Shown piece after piece: positions 13,701 to 25,708 of a DNA stretch of 64,000 bases. Each line of letters starts with the position of its first letter. Within the stretch, counting starts at the first letter, position 1. The stretch lies in assembly GCA_033816765.1 (NCBI GenBank), contig CM066294.1, positions 310,001-374,000 of the forward strand. Direction: 5' to 3'. A program made the translations under genes and the position numbers. The notes beneath the pieces were generated by a model that saw only the letters and a program-made list of their open reading frames with translations, was not told the origin of the DNA and did no database searches. Source of the stretch: Nothopassalora personata (lineage: Eukaryota > Ascomycota > Dothideomycetes > Mycosphaerellales > Mycosphaerellaceae).

Positions 13701-15011
13701 CCTTAGTAGCCTATATACTAAAACCCTCGTAACTAGATAGAAGAATAGGTATAGCCTACCTATTAAACGGTAGAAGAATAGGTATAGCCTACCTATTGAA
13801 ATCCTCGCTAATACGCCTATTATTAACTACTCCTCAGGTATAAGCTATACTAGCCTTAATATAGAGAGCTAGCTTAATTCAATTACTAATCTTAAGTTAA
13901 TAGCAGTTTCGAGCTATCTAATTAGTTTATAGTAAAAGCTACTACAACCCCTATAACTTGAAAGAACTAGGTGAAATCTACTAAGAACGTATAACTTTAA
14001 GGAACTAGGTTAAATGTACTAAGAACGTATTAACTAATAAGAGCGTAGAGAACTCTAACGATAACGAGTAGTAATATATCTATATACTATAGTAGTAGAT
14101 AATAGATGCTCTTATAGTAGAAGATTATAAAGAGCTAAAGGACAATATAGAGTTCTATTAATTCACCTTCGTACCGCCGGAGTTATTAAGTAATGTCTCT
14201 CTACTTATCTTTCCCTTAGATCTATCTACCTTAGATCCACCTACTAATTTAGTAGTTATAGAGAATAGTAAGAGGCTACGTACTACCTACTTCTACTATG
14301 CCCTACATTATATTATAGTTACTAACGTTATTATTAGTAAGATAAAGGGTATCCGTTAAGGACCTAACCGTAAAGTACTTACTACTACTACTTCTAAGTA
14401 TTAAGATAACCTCCCTCCTAAATCTATAAACCTTTAAGCTACGCTTAAGTATCTATACGCTTAATAATAGCGAGATACTATAGCTAAGGAATTTAATAAA
14501 GGACTCTCTACTAGTACCTTTAAATAGGTAACTAAGTAAGAGATAGAGGATAATACTAAAGATAAGGATCTATAGCTAGTACTATCTCTTAAGTATGTCT
14601 ATAAATATAAGCTAGATAAGTACAGTATTCTAAAGGGCTATAAAGCACGGTTATGTATAAGAGGAGATCTATAAGGTACCAATTTACATATATACGCTAC
14701 TATACTACTAGTAAATATATTTTGCCTCTACTATACTATAGCTACTAGCTTTAATCTTAAAGCTAAGCAATTTAATTTAGTAAATGCTTTCCTAAATTTA
14801 GATACACTATATATCTTTAGCCGCCTACTAGTATTAACCGCAATAGATACGTACTTAAACTAGTTAGGGCCCTATATAGATTAAAGGAGTCCCCTTACTA
14901 TAGTATAACTCCCTTACTAATATACTCGTATCCCTAGGACTAGGTCCCCTCTTAGACTTCGAATGTATCTACTATAATAATAAGGTTATATTCTTCTTCT
15001 ACGTAGACGAC
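10750..15011 (+). mobile_element. Ty1/copia retrotransposon relic, copy B
   Basis: The best preserved element of the block. Read on the + strand through many RIP stops, the order is gag-like sequence (about 10,750-11,900), integrase (about 12,750-13,560) with recognisable blocks (GSALI, then a LPKKLWLE-like segment near 13,208, then LKERAL ... YLVxYxSTNIYRI near 13,400-13,465), and reverse transcriptase (about 14,170-15,010) ending in the catalytic motif FFYVDD at 14,991-15,010. The frame stops at the 184-bp LTR-like repeat directly after YVDD. RNase H could continue beyond 15,195. Not functional. Confidence 0.85.
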
Positions 15012-15195
15012 TGTAAGGGCAGCCTATAGCTAACCCTTACATGTAATGCGGCTATGCCCGGCTTAGCATACCGCACGTGACGCGTATGCGTACACTAGGA
15101 GACGCGCATAGCGTCTATAGAAGAAAGCAAGCTTTAGTTCATCTACGATTGGAAGATCGTAGGCGTACTATACATTGCAACATCCCCTTGTAGCC
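15012..15195. repeat. 184-bp LTR-like dispersed repeat, copy 2
   Basis: Less RIPed than its partner at 5,642-5,825. It begins CTGTAAGGGC and the core ends TTGCAACA at 15,184, giving TG...CA limits; similarity with the other copy runs on to CCCCTTGTAG at 15,195. The first 32 bp contain the hairpin TGTAAGGG/CCCTTACA. It abuts the copia YVDD codons. No clear target-site duplication was seen. Confidence 0.65.
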
Positions 15196-16140
15196 TTACG
15201 GTCCTTATAATAGCTATCTAATAATAAGGCATATACTAGTACTATCTACACTACCTATAGTAATAGCGTAATAGACGTATATGAAGGCATTATTAGCTAC
15301 TAATACTAAAGCATAGTCTTTATTCTTTAAGTACTACATAAGATTATGTAACTATTTATTTATTAGTCCTAGACCGCTAAATTAAACATTAGTAGTAGGA
15401 CTGTATATATTAAAAGCTAGATATATTAAGAGATTATATAAAAGAAGGATATAGAATATAGAACTAATAGATAACATAGGTATACAAGTCTCTATAATAT
15501 ATTAGATTATACTATATAAAGCTAATTACTATCTATAAGGCTATAGTTAGGTATAAGTAGATATATATACATATATAAACTACATTTATATGTATAATAT
15601 AGTTAGCGCTATTATTAAGATCTATATTAACTACGTATATACTATTATTATATTATAATAGGGGTTTAAATCTAGTAGTAGTAGTACTTGGGAATAGACT
15701 ATACTAAAACAAGTCCTATTAATCTTAGACGCTTTACTAAGACTTACTATAAGTATACTATAGTCTTATTAATTTATTATATTAGCTATAGTAGAAGTGT
15801 ATAAGCTTACTACGGTAAGTTTCTATAAAATTAGACTTGTATAGCTTAGTTAGTCTTTTTTCTTACTAATCTAGCTTTTTACCTATGTATTTATCTATTT
15901 ATATAGATACCTATTTACCTATATATCTATTTATCTATATACTAGTAGTATAAATTAGGATTCTAGGTCTTTTTCTTATAGTCTAGTTAGCTATATTTCC
16001 TACGAGTCTAGTCTTTTTAGCCTATTTCCCTACATATCTATTTAACTTTCTCCCTATATACCTTTATAACTATTATATAGTACAATAATTACTAAGCTAA
16101 TTACTAGGCGGAGCCCTATAAAATTTACTATAGAATCTAA
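15196..16140. other. RIP-mutated repeat DNA up to the block edge
   Basis: Possible copia RNase H remnant near 15,290-15,320 (ACT AAT ACT AAA GCA TAG, compatible with a RIPed S-S/T-T-E-A-E motif). From about 15,880 the sequence passes into degenerate tetranucleotide repeats of the ctatttat type. No gene. Confidence 0.45.
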
Positions 16141-16151
16141 CTATAAATAAA

Positions 16152-16298
16152 TAAATAGACATATAGGCATATAAGCTTATAGGTATATAGTTATATAGAT
16201 AAACAGGCACATAGGCAAACAGGCAAACAGGCAAACAGGCAAACAGGCAAACAGGCAAACAGGCAAACAGGCAAACAGGCAAACAGGCAAACAGGCAA
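16152..16298. repeat. 8-bp minisatellite at the repeat/gene boundary
   Basis: About eleven perfect AGGCAAAC units (16,212-16,298) preceded by about seven degenerate, more TA-rich 8-bp units (ataggcat, ataagctt, ataggtat and so on, from 16,152). The perfect units keep CpA dinucleotides, so they escaped RIP, unlike everything to the left. Open frames on the minus strand here merely translate the repeat. Confidence 0.93.
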
Positions 16299-16506
16299 AA
16301 CACCGGATTCGTGAGAAACCATGTCAAGCAGGCTGCGGCCCAGACACGTGCATACTGTTCGACTTAAGTATCCAACCATCACACGGCCACTTTGTTCTAC
16401 CGATCGGGTCCGCCTGTGTCACCTCTTCTTATCCACAAGACGCAGCATGCCGCAAAACTCATCACTTCGCGAAAAGTCACATAAGTTCGTCGACGCGACA
16501 TTGAGA

Positions 16507-17548
16507 ATGGAAACACAACATACGGCAGATAGTCCGTACGAGTGCAGTGTCTCCGGCATCAGAAACATCGTGTCTCTGTCACTGTACTTCCTGCTCGCAC
16601 TGGGCCTGACACTTTCGAACAAGGTCGTACTACGCACAGCTCAGTATCCTTGGCTACTCACTGCTACTCACGCTACGACAACTTCTCTCGGCTGCCTCGT
16701 CCTGCTTCGTCTTGGTTACTCCTGATGGACCAACCTCAGTTCGGGGGGAAATTGAGCTCTGGCAGCGTTCTCATGCCTCTTCACTGCAGACATTGCTACC
16801 AGCAACTTGTCTCGGGGAGTGGTCGCACCGCTTTTGAGCCACAACATGTCTGACAGTACGTACGCAGTGGACTCGTCTCGGTACCCTTCCACCAGGTTAC
16901 TCGATCCACTGTCCTTGTGGTCACTATATTAATTTACAGATGCGTGTATGGCAGAGGCTACAATCACCAAGCATACTGGACCATGATACTTTTGTTTTTG
17001 GAGATTATTTCTTCATTTTCAAAGGATTCTGGCTCACGTCCTTTGGTGTGCTGCTGGCTGCGTCGAAATCTGTTGCTAGCAATCGCCTCATGACTGGCCC
17101 TCTCAGCCTCTCGGCTCTGGAGATTCTGTTTCAACTGTCTCCGCTTGCCGCTGTGCAGAGCTTGATGTTGGCCCCGGTCAGTGGCGAGATTCAATCCGCA
17201 CGGCGTTACTTTGGGGCCAACACGTTGTTCGTACCACACTTCATGTCCATGGTGGCGATGAATGTATGGATGGCTTTCGTGCTAAGCGGCAGGTCTTTTT
17301 ACACGAATAAAGTCACCGGCGCGTTGACGGTGTCCGTCTGTGCGACCGTTAAACAGGTCCTCACCATTTTGACTAGTATCATTGTATTCAGCGTACCAGT
17401 GTTGACGCCGCATGGCATCGGTACGCTGAATGCGCTGATTGATGCGGCATGGTATAATGAAGCTGATATGCACGCAAAGACAAAGCGAGATCACGCCAAT
17501 ACAAGAATCCGAAAAAAAATGCACGACCCATGCACTGCACTTTCATAG
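16507..17548 (+). pseudogene. Decayed TPT/DUF250-type nucleotide-sugar or triose-phosphate transporter
   Basis: Fragments in different frames match the fungal TPT transporter family in order. 16,507-16,725 reads SLYFLLALGLTLSNKVVLR and then LLTATHATTTSLGC, followed by a stop. The next piece, LAAFSCLFTADIATSNL (about 16,755-16,815), follows another stop. The piece at 16,940-17,548 contains LLAASKSVASNRLMTG, LSLSALEILFQLSPLAAVQS, SFYTNKVTGALTVSVC and a typical tail IDAAWYNEAD. The hydrophobic segments of a 10-TM carrier are visible. At least two frame changes and in-frame stops lack convincing splice signals, so I call a pseudogene; a gene with unusual introns is less likely. It is the first non-RIPed gene beside the repeat block. 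Confidence 0.68.
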
Positions 17549-18346
17549 AGTCACGATCGAGACCACCGTACTTTGAGTGCGTTTCCCCCAGGTCGAAGAA
17601 CATCGGCACTGCATGGTCATAAGTCAACTTTTGGTAAGGCACCGAGCCGGGGTCTGACTGAGCGCCTGGAAGATATGAAGTTTCGACATGTCGCCCTACG
17701 TGGTCCGTTGGTACCGTCACTGGATATGCCATGATCTATTTGAAGCCAAAAGTTTGGTAGCTTCATCCGGAAATGTTGTTCGAGGAAAATCTTCCGAGTG
17801 TTGGTGTTTCGATACTCTCTGGGAGCCAAACCCAAGGAGATGTCGTACGGAAATCTGCGACTGGGTACTGGAGGGCTACCCTCCGTTCGACAAGGATGGA
17901 GCCTGATGCGTCCACGCGCAAGACCGCACAAGCCTATCGAATAAAATCTAGTTCCCTGGCTGATGACCCGGATCGTACTCTTGACACGACTTCCTGGCAC
18001 AGTGTCACTGAGTGTACACTTCGATGTACAACACTGTTATGAAACGCCATAAACGTCAAATTCCTCCTGCAGGAGGCTGCTATCTTCACGCAGCTGCTGT
18101 ATGACCCGGTGACTGATCTCCAGCAGACAGCTACACATGGTATCGTTTACACAATCCCCTAACCCAGCAAGCTTTATTCCAGCTAAGCGCGAGATACGAG
18201 CATGCAGGAACAAAGACAGTTTCTTGGAATGGCAGCCCCGCAAAGGCTGTTGGAACGCTGTTAAAAAAGCATCGCAAGGGAGCGTGTCGTAGATAGAATC
18301 GCGCTCTCCGATCCCAACTTCTCTCCGCATCTACGCAGCGACTACC
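17549..18346. other. Intergenic, no supported gene
   Basis: Ordinary base composition but only short overlapping frames on both strands (for example 17,617-18,000 minus and 17,773-18,042 plus) with no recognised motif. It may hold decayed coding sequence continuing the neighbouring pseudogene region; I cannot show it. Confidence 0.5.
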
Positions 18347-20444
18347 ATGCAGGTCTTAGCATGTGTCCTCGCCGTCAGTGGCTTTCTCTTACGACAATTC
18401 GCGCTCGCATACCCTGGCGGGACAGTCTTCGAACACGCTGAACGAACCAAGAGGGACGTGGTCGCCGATCGTGCGCGACATTTACAACCTAGACAAGAGG
18501 AGTCAGTGGCTAAATCGTTCCTCACCAAGAAGACACAGCCATTTTGGATCAATGGCAGTACCATTCCTGAGGTACCCTTCGATATGGGAGAGTCCTATGC
18601 AGGTGCGTGGCGAGCATCACTTGCACCTTGCAATGTTGACACTCAGTCCAGGCTTGATACCTATATCGGACGACCCAAACGAGACAAAGGAGCTCTTCTT
18701 CTGGTTCTGGCCATCACTGAACCAGAGCTCGCCGCAGGAGGTTGCTATCTGGTAAGGCAAGATACATTGGACTGAAAACTGACGATGTCATTGCTGATGA
18801 AGGTCTCAGGTTCAACGGCGGACCTGGCAAGTATACGGAGTACATAAGACCGTGGCTCGGCTCGCGACGTCTCAAGCTGGCGAGGCTGTCTCAGACAGCG
18901 GCACCACCGCGCATTACCAGAGTACTCTAGGGGTGCGCTAAGAGACGTCAACAGCTTGGGCACGATAAGCATGGCTCTGTCTGTTCTCGGACTGCCGAAC
19001 ATATACTGACTCCATCATCATCACAGGCTGTAGTTCGTTGCTCGGATTTTTCCTCGAAAACGGCCCCTTCATGTGGCAAGACGGCACGTCTGGTCAGTAC
19101 CATAGGTTCCTTCATCTGACGTAACTCGATCTTGACTCACGTCAGTGCCTGCGTTCAACATGTACGACTGGAGAAATCTTACAAACGTCATGTGGGTGGA
19201 GCAGCCCGTCGGCGTTGGCTTCACGCAAGGTACACCCAATGCCACGTCAGAAGAAGAGAGCTCCAAGCAGTTTGTCGGCTTCTATCATCGATTTGCAGAA
19301 ATCTTCGACGTCAAGGGCTTCGATATCTATCTGACTGGCGAGAGCTATGCCGGGTAGGTCACAGACAATGGATCAAGCTGGGCTATCCTAACCCGTGATG
19401 CAGATATTACCTACCTTACATCGCCAACGAGTTCATCACCCAGAACGACTCGGACTACCCGCTGACGGCAGTCCACATCAACGATCCCATCTTGGGCGAT
19501 AGAAGTACCCAGCAATCCATGACGGTAGTGCCATTCGCTGAGTATTGGTCGAACCTGCTCGCCCTCAACAGCACCGCAATGGCCAACCTATCCAGGCAGC
19601 ATGAAGAATGCGGCTACAAAGACTTTCTCGAGAAGTACTTCACATTCCCAGCAATACAAGAAACCTTCCCAGTACCGAAGCCTGACCCAGACGGTCGTTG
19701 CGACACATTCAGCTACATGCTCGACGCAGCGAGAGAAATCAACCCGTGCTTTAGCTACTACCGCATCACCGACAGATGTCCAGTGCTGACTACAGTCCTG
19801 GGTGAAGTCGCACGGTACGTCGTCCCTCTTTCCCACAGAATAGATTGTGGATGGCAGCTAACCACGCCTGGCACAGCCACCACACACCCAGCCCTGACAA
19901 GGTCTTCCTCAACCGAACCGACGTCCAAAAAGTCCTGCACGTAAAACCCGACACAGCGTGGGAAACCTGCTCCTCGGACGCCGTCTTTCCAGACATGAAG
20001 AACAAATCCAACCACCGGGATCACGATCTCAGCAAACCCCCAGCACAAAACGGCGTACTTCAGAACGTAATCGAAAACACCAACCGCGTAATTATCGGCT
20101 CCGGAGGTCTCGACGCCCTGCTCAACACCAACGGCACCCTCCTCGCTCTCCAAAACATGACGTGGAACGGCTGGCAAGGGTTCGAGAACTTTCCCGCTCA
20201 AGACTTCATCTCGCCGTACCACTTGGATACCGTGGCCTCCACTTCGGGACATGGAGTGGTGGGGAAATGGGGCCATGAGAGGGGTATGACGTTTTATCAG
20301 ATTTACCAGGCGGGACATACGGTGCCTGGTGATGCGTTGGGGCCGAGTTTTCGGGTGATGGAGGTGTTGTTGGGGAGGGTCGATAATCTTGGGGAGCATA
20401 CGCATTTTACGACTGATGTGGCGGCGGGGAGGGAGGAGCTGTGA
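18347..20444 (+). CDS. Secreted serine carboxypeptidase (peptidase S10)
   Basis: It removes C-terminal residues from peptides in the secretory pathway, vacuole or outside the cell. The proposed exons are 18,347-18,602, 18,652-18,751, 18,810-18,826, 19,027-19,092, 19,146-19,353, 19,404-19,801 and 19,858-20,444, giving about 543 aa. Residues 1-21 form a signal peptide. Family marks in order are W-FNGGPG-CSS (oxyanion region), NVMWVEQPVGVGF, the nucleophile motif GESYAGYYLPYIA, SGGLDALL (Asp) and QAGHTVPGD (His), so the triad is complete. Exon 3 is only 17 nt and its following intron (18,827-19,026) starts GCAAGT, a GC-AG intron. The last intron is the weakest call: GT at 19,802 to AG at 19,857 keeps frame and a 56-bp size, while GTACGT at 19,815 to AG at 19,843 keeps frame but is only 29 bp. 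A second GESYAG string ends exon 1 and is not the active site. Confidence 0.88.
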
Positions 20445-20644
20445 GGGAGTGGTGGGGGGTATGGACGGGTGAGAAGGGTGAAGAGTGGAGGGAGGAGGGA
20501 GAAATGGGGGAGGGGGGCAAGAGTTCGAGGAGGAAGGCTCAGATGTGAAGGAAAGGATGCGGAAATGATTCGGAGTCATATGGTAAAAAATCCAAATCGT
20601 CGAGCCATCGTCGTCGGATCTGGCTTATGAATCGACCCCTTTTC

Positions 20645-21849
20645 TTATGGCAGAAAGGGCTCCGTCTTCTCGGCATCCTCAACCCACTTCCCCGTCTCTT
20701 CGTCGAATCTGATCGGTATGAACTCTGCTGGTCCGCGACGTAACTTGTCGCCTGACCTCGCATCGGTTGTTGCAGTGATGCCTTCCTCCAACGACAAGTC
20801 GCGACGTGGCACGCTGACCTTCTCGGCCCGTTCTGGCATCGCGGCCGCTATCGTTGGGGCAGCAGCGTGATCATCAAGTGACACGGTACGACGGTGTGGC
20901 ATAACCTGTCCAGAGACAGTCTGCAAGTCATTTCCATGCCCCACAGGCCCACCAATCTCAGACGAGATATGCGGTATGCTTTCTGGTGGCAGACTGAAGT
21001 ACGGGTTCTCACCTTGCGAGGCCGGACATTTGTGCTGGAACGCTGCTGCATCAGGTTTATGGCCATGCTCCGCAGCGTGGTAGACTGCCATCGCAAAGCG
21101 AGCAACATTGTCGGAGTTGAACGGTGCTTTGTTGGGGTAGCAGTATGCGAGGTATTGGCCTAGAGTCTCGCCGTAGACGGATCCCAGCGGCTTGGCGGCT
21201 TGCTGAAGGGAATGGGTGCTGTATTCGATGGAGTCGATTGGGGTGTCGTGAACTGTGGTTGGAATATCAGTGCCATCCTTATAAGGGATGAGGAGGATGG
21301 CTTACCTCCACCATCAATGCCACCGTTGACCCAAGCCAGATGCGACATCTCATGGATCCAGACTCTCGCTCGCTCAGGCACTTTGTCGACGAAAGGGTGC
21401 TCGATCAAACCCTGGTTGGCGAAGCTGATGACCTCCTTGGAAGTGTATGCGCTTCCCGAAAAGCCTCGATTGTCTGTGTCGTATTGATACTTGAGAGGGC
21501 TGTCGTGCCCCAACTCCAGGCCTTGCAGCATGCGAGCGAACATGGGGAAAATGACGTTGTCTACGGCTGGCCACGAGCCTACACCGAAGTAACGCTCGAC
21601 CAGCTCTTCAAAATCGTGTCTGGTGAGCTTGTTCGAGTATTCGAAGGAGTAGTTGGGTCGGCTGAGTTCGGTCATGAGATAGATGACCTCCGCGGCGAGG
21701 TCCTTGCCTTCGTTCCACTTTTCCACGTTCCTGTGGAACTTCTTGTAGTTGAGCGGATGAGCACCTTTCGTTGCTTCAAGCGGCTTTGCAGTCGTGAAGC
21801 CGAGGGTAGCCAAGAGGCCCAGCAGCTGGAGGAAAGTGGCGAACTTCAT
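20645..21849 (-). CDS. Secreted M35-like zinc metalloprotease
   Basis: The two exons are 21,849-21,306 and 21,252-20,645, joined by a 53-bp GTAAGC...CACAG intron, giving 383 aa. Residues 1-21 are a signal peptide (MKFATFLQLLGLLATLGFTTA). The zinc-binding motif HEMSH lies at residues 166-170 (HExxH). After the intron comes SVYGETLGQYLA and NSDNVARFAMAVY, reminiscent of the M35 (deuterolysin / Lys-specific endopeptidase) region downstream of HExxH, where an Asp is the third ligand. The last 130 or so residues (from about 250) are a polar extension rich in D, E, P and R that I do not recognise; the mature enzyme may lose it. The family call rests on these motifs only. It is convergent with the carboxypeptidase gene, so two secreted peptidases lie side by side. 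Confidence 0.78.
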
Positions 21850-22521
21850 GATGGGTTTATCAACCGTCGGTAGTGGTAGATTCTTTGAATATTCAATGGT
21901 ACGATGTGGTTGACGTGGAAGGTGAGATGGGGAATTGTAGAAGATAGAGGAGAGCGAAATGGAAAGTGTACTACCATATCCTCAGGAACTGACCTGGTAC
22001 TTTGTCCTCATGCAGACGCCTGCGCAACGGGTCCTGATTCGACGACTGTTTGGTGTCCTCAAAACACGACTTGGTTTCTCTGGGCATAGCGGAGCTGTCA
22101 TGATATTGTGTGGTGCTTCGTCGTGACCTGGAGGACGACTTGAGTCTTGGGGGAAGGGGAGGAGGTGGGGGGGGGACGAATTTGTCAACTTCCACGCCTG
22201 CCGGTGGACGAGCATATCAAGTAGTGTTGTGTTGGTGACGACGACGATGGTGGTGGTGGTGATGATGGTGATGATGGTGGTGGTGATGATGGTGTTGTTG
22301 GTGGTGGTGGTGTTGGTGATGTGAAGAGAATGATCAAGTGCCCCACCAAAAGAAAGTTTAGAATCCGGGCGCTCCCGACGCGGGCCAAGAGTTGGTGGGG
22401 CCAGGATAAATGAAATTGTGCTCAGAGCGGAAGCGACGACACGACAGTACACCACCAGTACACCAGTACACCACCAGTACAGCAGGAAGGTGCGTACGTG
22501 CCGGATCCACGGCAAACAAAG
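21850..22521. promoter_or_regulatory. Divergent promoter region with simple repeats
   Basis: It lies between the metalloprotease (minus) and eIF3L (plus). It contains a G-G-T/G-A-T rich imperfect repeat (about 22,233-22,322) and a short tandem array of ccagtacacca units (about 22,442-22,485) just before the eIF3L start. No TATA box stands out. Confidence 0.6.
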
Positions 22522-24117
22522 ATGAGCGTCCGACAAGCGGCAGCGTATCAGCAGGGCGCGCCGGAGCGCGTGCCGGACGACGACTCGGACGTGGAGGAGG
22601 AGGCGCTCGCCAACAACTACCGCGAGCAGGTCGGCTACCAGGACGCCGTGGCACGCGGCGACGACTACGATCTCGAGCGCAGCAGCTCGTTGAGTGGCAC
22701 GCACGATCTGCAGGCCCAACTTCTCGCCGCCGCGACGCCGCTCGAGTATGGCGCGAGTCTCGAGGTCAAGATGCAGAGCTACGACAGCTACTGCAATCTC
22801 TTCCACTTCATCTTGAATAGCGACGGGCCGGTGGATATTGATGTCCCGTCGGTGAGTCTGCAGGCAACATCATCAGCGGGAGGATGGATATGCCTACGGG
22901 ATGACACGCACACGCACACGCACACGCACACGAACACATGGATGACACTAACAATCACATGACAGTACTACTGGGCGTGGGACGTCATCGACGAATTCAT
23001 CTACCAGTTCAACTCGTTCTGCGCGTACCGCCAGCGCGCCGCCTTCCACCAAGACTCGTCGAGCAGCGGCAGCGGCGGCATCACCGTCGGCGAAGAGGAT
23101 CGGACCGTCTTGCGCGAGAACCCGCAGGTCTGGGGCTGCTACTCGGTCCTGAACGTCCTCTACTCCCTCATCCAGCGATCCCAAATCAGCGAGCAGCTCG
23201 AGGCCCGCAAGCGAGGCGAGGATGGTGCGCTCTACGCCGGCGAGTACGGCAACCGCCCGCTCTACCAGATGTTGGGCTACTTCTCCATCATCGGCCTGCT
23301 GCGCGTGCACTGTCTGCTCGGTGACTTCAGCTTGGCGCTTAAGACGCTCGACAACATCGAGCTGAACAAGAAGGCCATGTTTGCGCGCGTCATGGCCGCC
23401 AACTTCACCACCTACTACTACATCGGCTTCTCCTACCTGATGATGCACCGCTACGCCGACGCCCTGCGGGCCTTCAACCACATCCTCATCTACGTCTCGC
23501 GCACCAAGAACTTCCAGAAGGGCGCCCAGTACGACAGCATCAGCAAGAAGAACGACCAGATGTACGCCCTCGTGGCCATCTGCGTGGCATTCCACCCCAC
23601 ACGCCTCGACGACACCATCCACACCGCCCTGCGGGAGAAGTACGGCGAGCAGCTGACACGCATGCAGCGAGGCGGCCCCGATGCTCTGCCAATCTTCGAC
23701 GAGCTCTTCCGCGCAGCGTGCCCCAAGTTCATCTCCCCAACACCACCCGACTTCGAGAACCCACACCTCAACCCCGACCCGATCGAGCACCACCTCGCCA
23801 TCTTCATGAACGAGGTCAAAAACAACATCTTCACCCCCACCGTCCGCAGCTACCTCAAGCTCTACACCACCATGGACATCACCAAGCTCGCCGGCTTCCT
23901 CGACGTCGACTCCGACACACTCCGCAGCTGGCTCCTCGTCAACAAGCAGCGCAGTCGCCAAGTCCGACACTCGGAAGGCCCTCTCCTCGAGGGCGACGTC
24001 GTCAACACCAGCGACCTCGACTACGCCATGGAGGGTGACTTGATCCACGTATCCGAGGCAAAGGTCGGCCGTAGACTGGTGGACTGGTACCTACGAAACC
24101 TCGCGAGAACGTACTAG
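22522..24117 (+). CDS. EIF3L: Translation initiation factor eIF3 subunit L
   Basis: A non-core subunit of the eIF3 complex, which helps recruit the 40S ribosome to mRNA in the cytoplasm. The exons are 22,522-22,851 and 22,966-24,117, giving 493 aa, the usual size. The 114-bp intron has GTGAGT, a CTAAC branch site and ACAG, and carries a CACACG microsatellite. The ATG at 22,522 is the first in frame. Residues about 70-130 read LEVKMQSYDSYCNLFHFIL and YYWAWDVIDEFIYQFNSFC, and later GYFSIIGLLRVHCLLGDF and NFTTYYYIGFSYLMMHRY, all diagnostic of eIF3l. The C-terminal half (about 290-470) is the PCI/PINT-type region ending DWYLRNLARTY. Codon use is strongly GC-biased, as expected for a highly expressed housekeeping gene. 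It ends with TAG. Confidence 0.96.
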
Positions 24118-25708
24118 GGATGCGACTCGCCTGGTCCGTCGACGGTACCACGAGGCCAAGACCGTGCCAAGATTCGAAAGGAAGGACACGGTCTCAACCA
24201 GATCCGTTATGCCAGACAGCCGCAGTCTGGAGGATTCTACTTGTGAAGGGCGCGGCATGGAGCAAAAGCATGGGATATGAGCATGATGGGGCGTGTACAG
24301 CGAGGCGTTGGGCCATGGACGCGACATGACAGCCACCACAATAAGGCACAAGCCGGATCCCGTGCTTCCGTCTGTGTCCAGCAAAAAGAAAGAAAAAGGA
24401 CATGAGACTTACTCGCGGACATCCCAAGCTCTTTTATAGATATGTATGGGAACCATGGATTTGCAACAATGGTGTTGTGTTTGAATGCCTGCTCCTGCTA
24501 CCTTCCACGCACCGATGCGAGAGAGAGATTTCGTGAGAGGTTTGAACGAGGCCTTTTCGAAATGATGTACCTCACGTTTCATACATACGAGCTCTAGCAA
24601 GGACAGAAAATTGTTTCCCAATACCATCCCCATCAATCACCATCACCATCACTACTGGAGAGTGCTCAGCCTCCTCCACTTGTTCTCCCGCCTTGAGCCA
24701 TTCCTCTTCCTGCCATAGCTATAGCCACAGCACGACGATCGCCCCCAAGCTTTAAGCAAGACTTCCAATCCGGCCGTCCGTCTGTCCGTACCCTTCGCCT
24801 TCGCTTCTGAGCAGTAGGAGAAGGAGGAAGAGGACAGGATATACGTCTTCCGCCCGGTTGAAACTTGTGAGTCTGCTATCAAGATTTTGTTGACTGATTA
24901 ATCAATTACCATCTGGCGGAATGCCCGGCCCCAGCCCTCCGCTGCGCTTGGGCCCTCCCACGAGATCCTCTCTCCCTTCGGAGGCCCCTCCCGAGTTTGC
25001 TCGGCTACAAGAAATATAGATGCTCTTAGCCCTCGCTGGGCGGGCATACGTTATGCAGAGTGCTAGAGGGCCAAAAGCTCTTGATCAAATTTCGAGCGAT
25101 AACTAAGAGTGTAAGCGGCCCGTAGACGAAAAGTGAGCGGCCCATAGACTGGTCGTGACGGCTTAAGCCCGGCATGCATATAATGGTCTCCGTTAGAGTA
25201 TTTCTGAAACGATGGACAGATTGACCGGTTTGCATTAGATATGAGAATTCTATTTGCGCGTGTTCGGATCCATGTCGAAGTTTGAGGCATTACGTTGAAG
25301 CCGTGTTGGTGCGATCGGGTTGCGTGCTCTATACCGTACCGTATTCTCCGTATCGCCACTCCTTGCGCCGTGCTCAGAGTGTGTCGTAGCCCAAATGGTG
25401 TCGTTCCACCTATCACGAGCTGGAGCACTGGCTCGTAAGCAGCTGGTGTTCACACCCTGAACTTCGACTTTCGATGAAGCGTCTTGCCGCTGTGTATCAG
25501 CACTTGACGGCAATGCAGCACTGGCGACCATCTGGTCTGCGCTATTCCCGGTAAAGCGGTATCTCGCACACTGATTTTGTGAACAGCATAGTCCTACCGT
25601 GTGGAATTCCTCTTCGAAGATGTGTCGTGCAGCGCTCCTTCGAAAGATCGAAGCTGGGGAACAAGCCAAAGCTGTCATGTACCAGCCAAGGCCGCATATT
25701 CAGCCACT
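24118..25708. other. Intergenic region, no supported gene
   Basis: About 1.6 kb between the convergent eIF3L and surface-protein genes. An open frame on the minus strand at 25,250-25,678 (142 codons) has no recognised motif and no upstream evidence; I leave it out. No tRNA or repeat of note. Confidence 0.5.

Noticed and set aside
16097..16382. Minus-strand open frames with CLFACLPV repeats
   Set aside because: They are translations of the 8-bp minisatellite, not a protein gene.
22948..24048. Long minus-strand frame opposite eIF3L
   Set aside because: Shadow of the GC-rich coding strand; the eIF3L protein on the plus strand is unambiguous.
25250..25678. 142-codon minus-strand frame downstream of the GPI-type protein
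   Set aside because: No recognised motif, low-complexity composition and no promoter or splice support; it may be 3' UTR.
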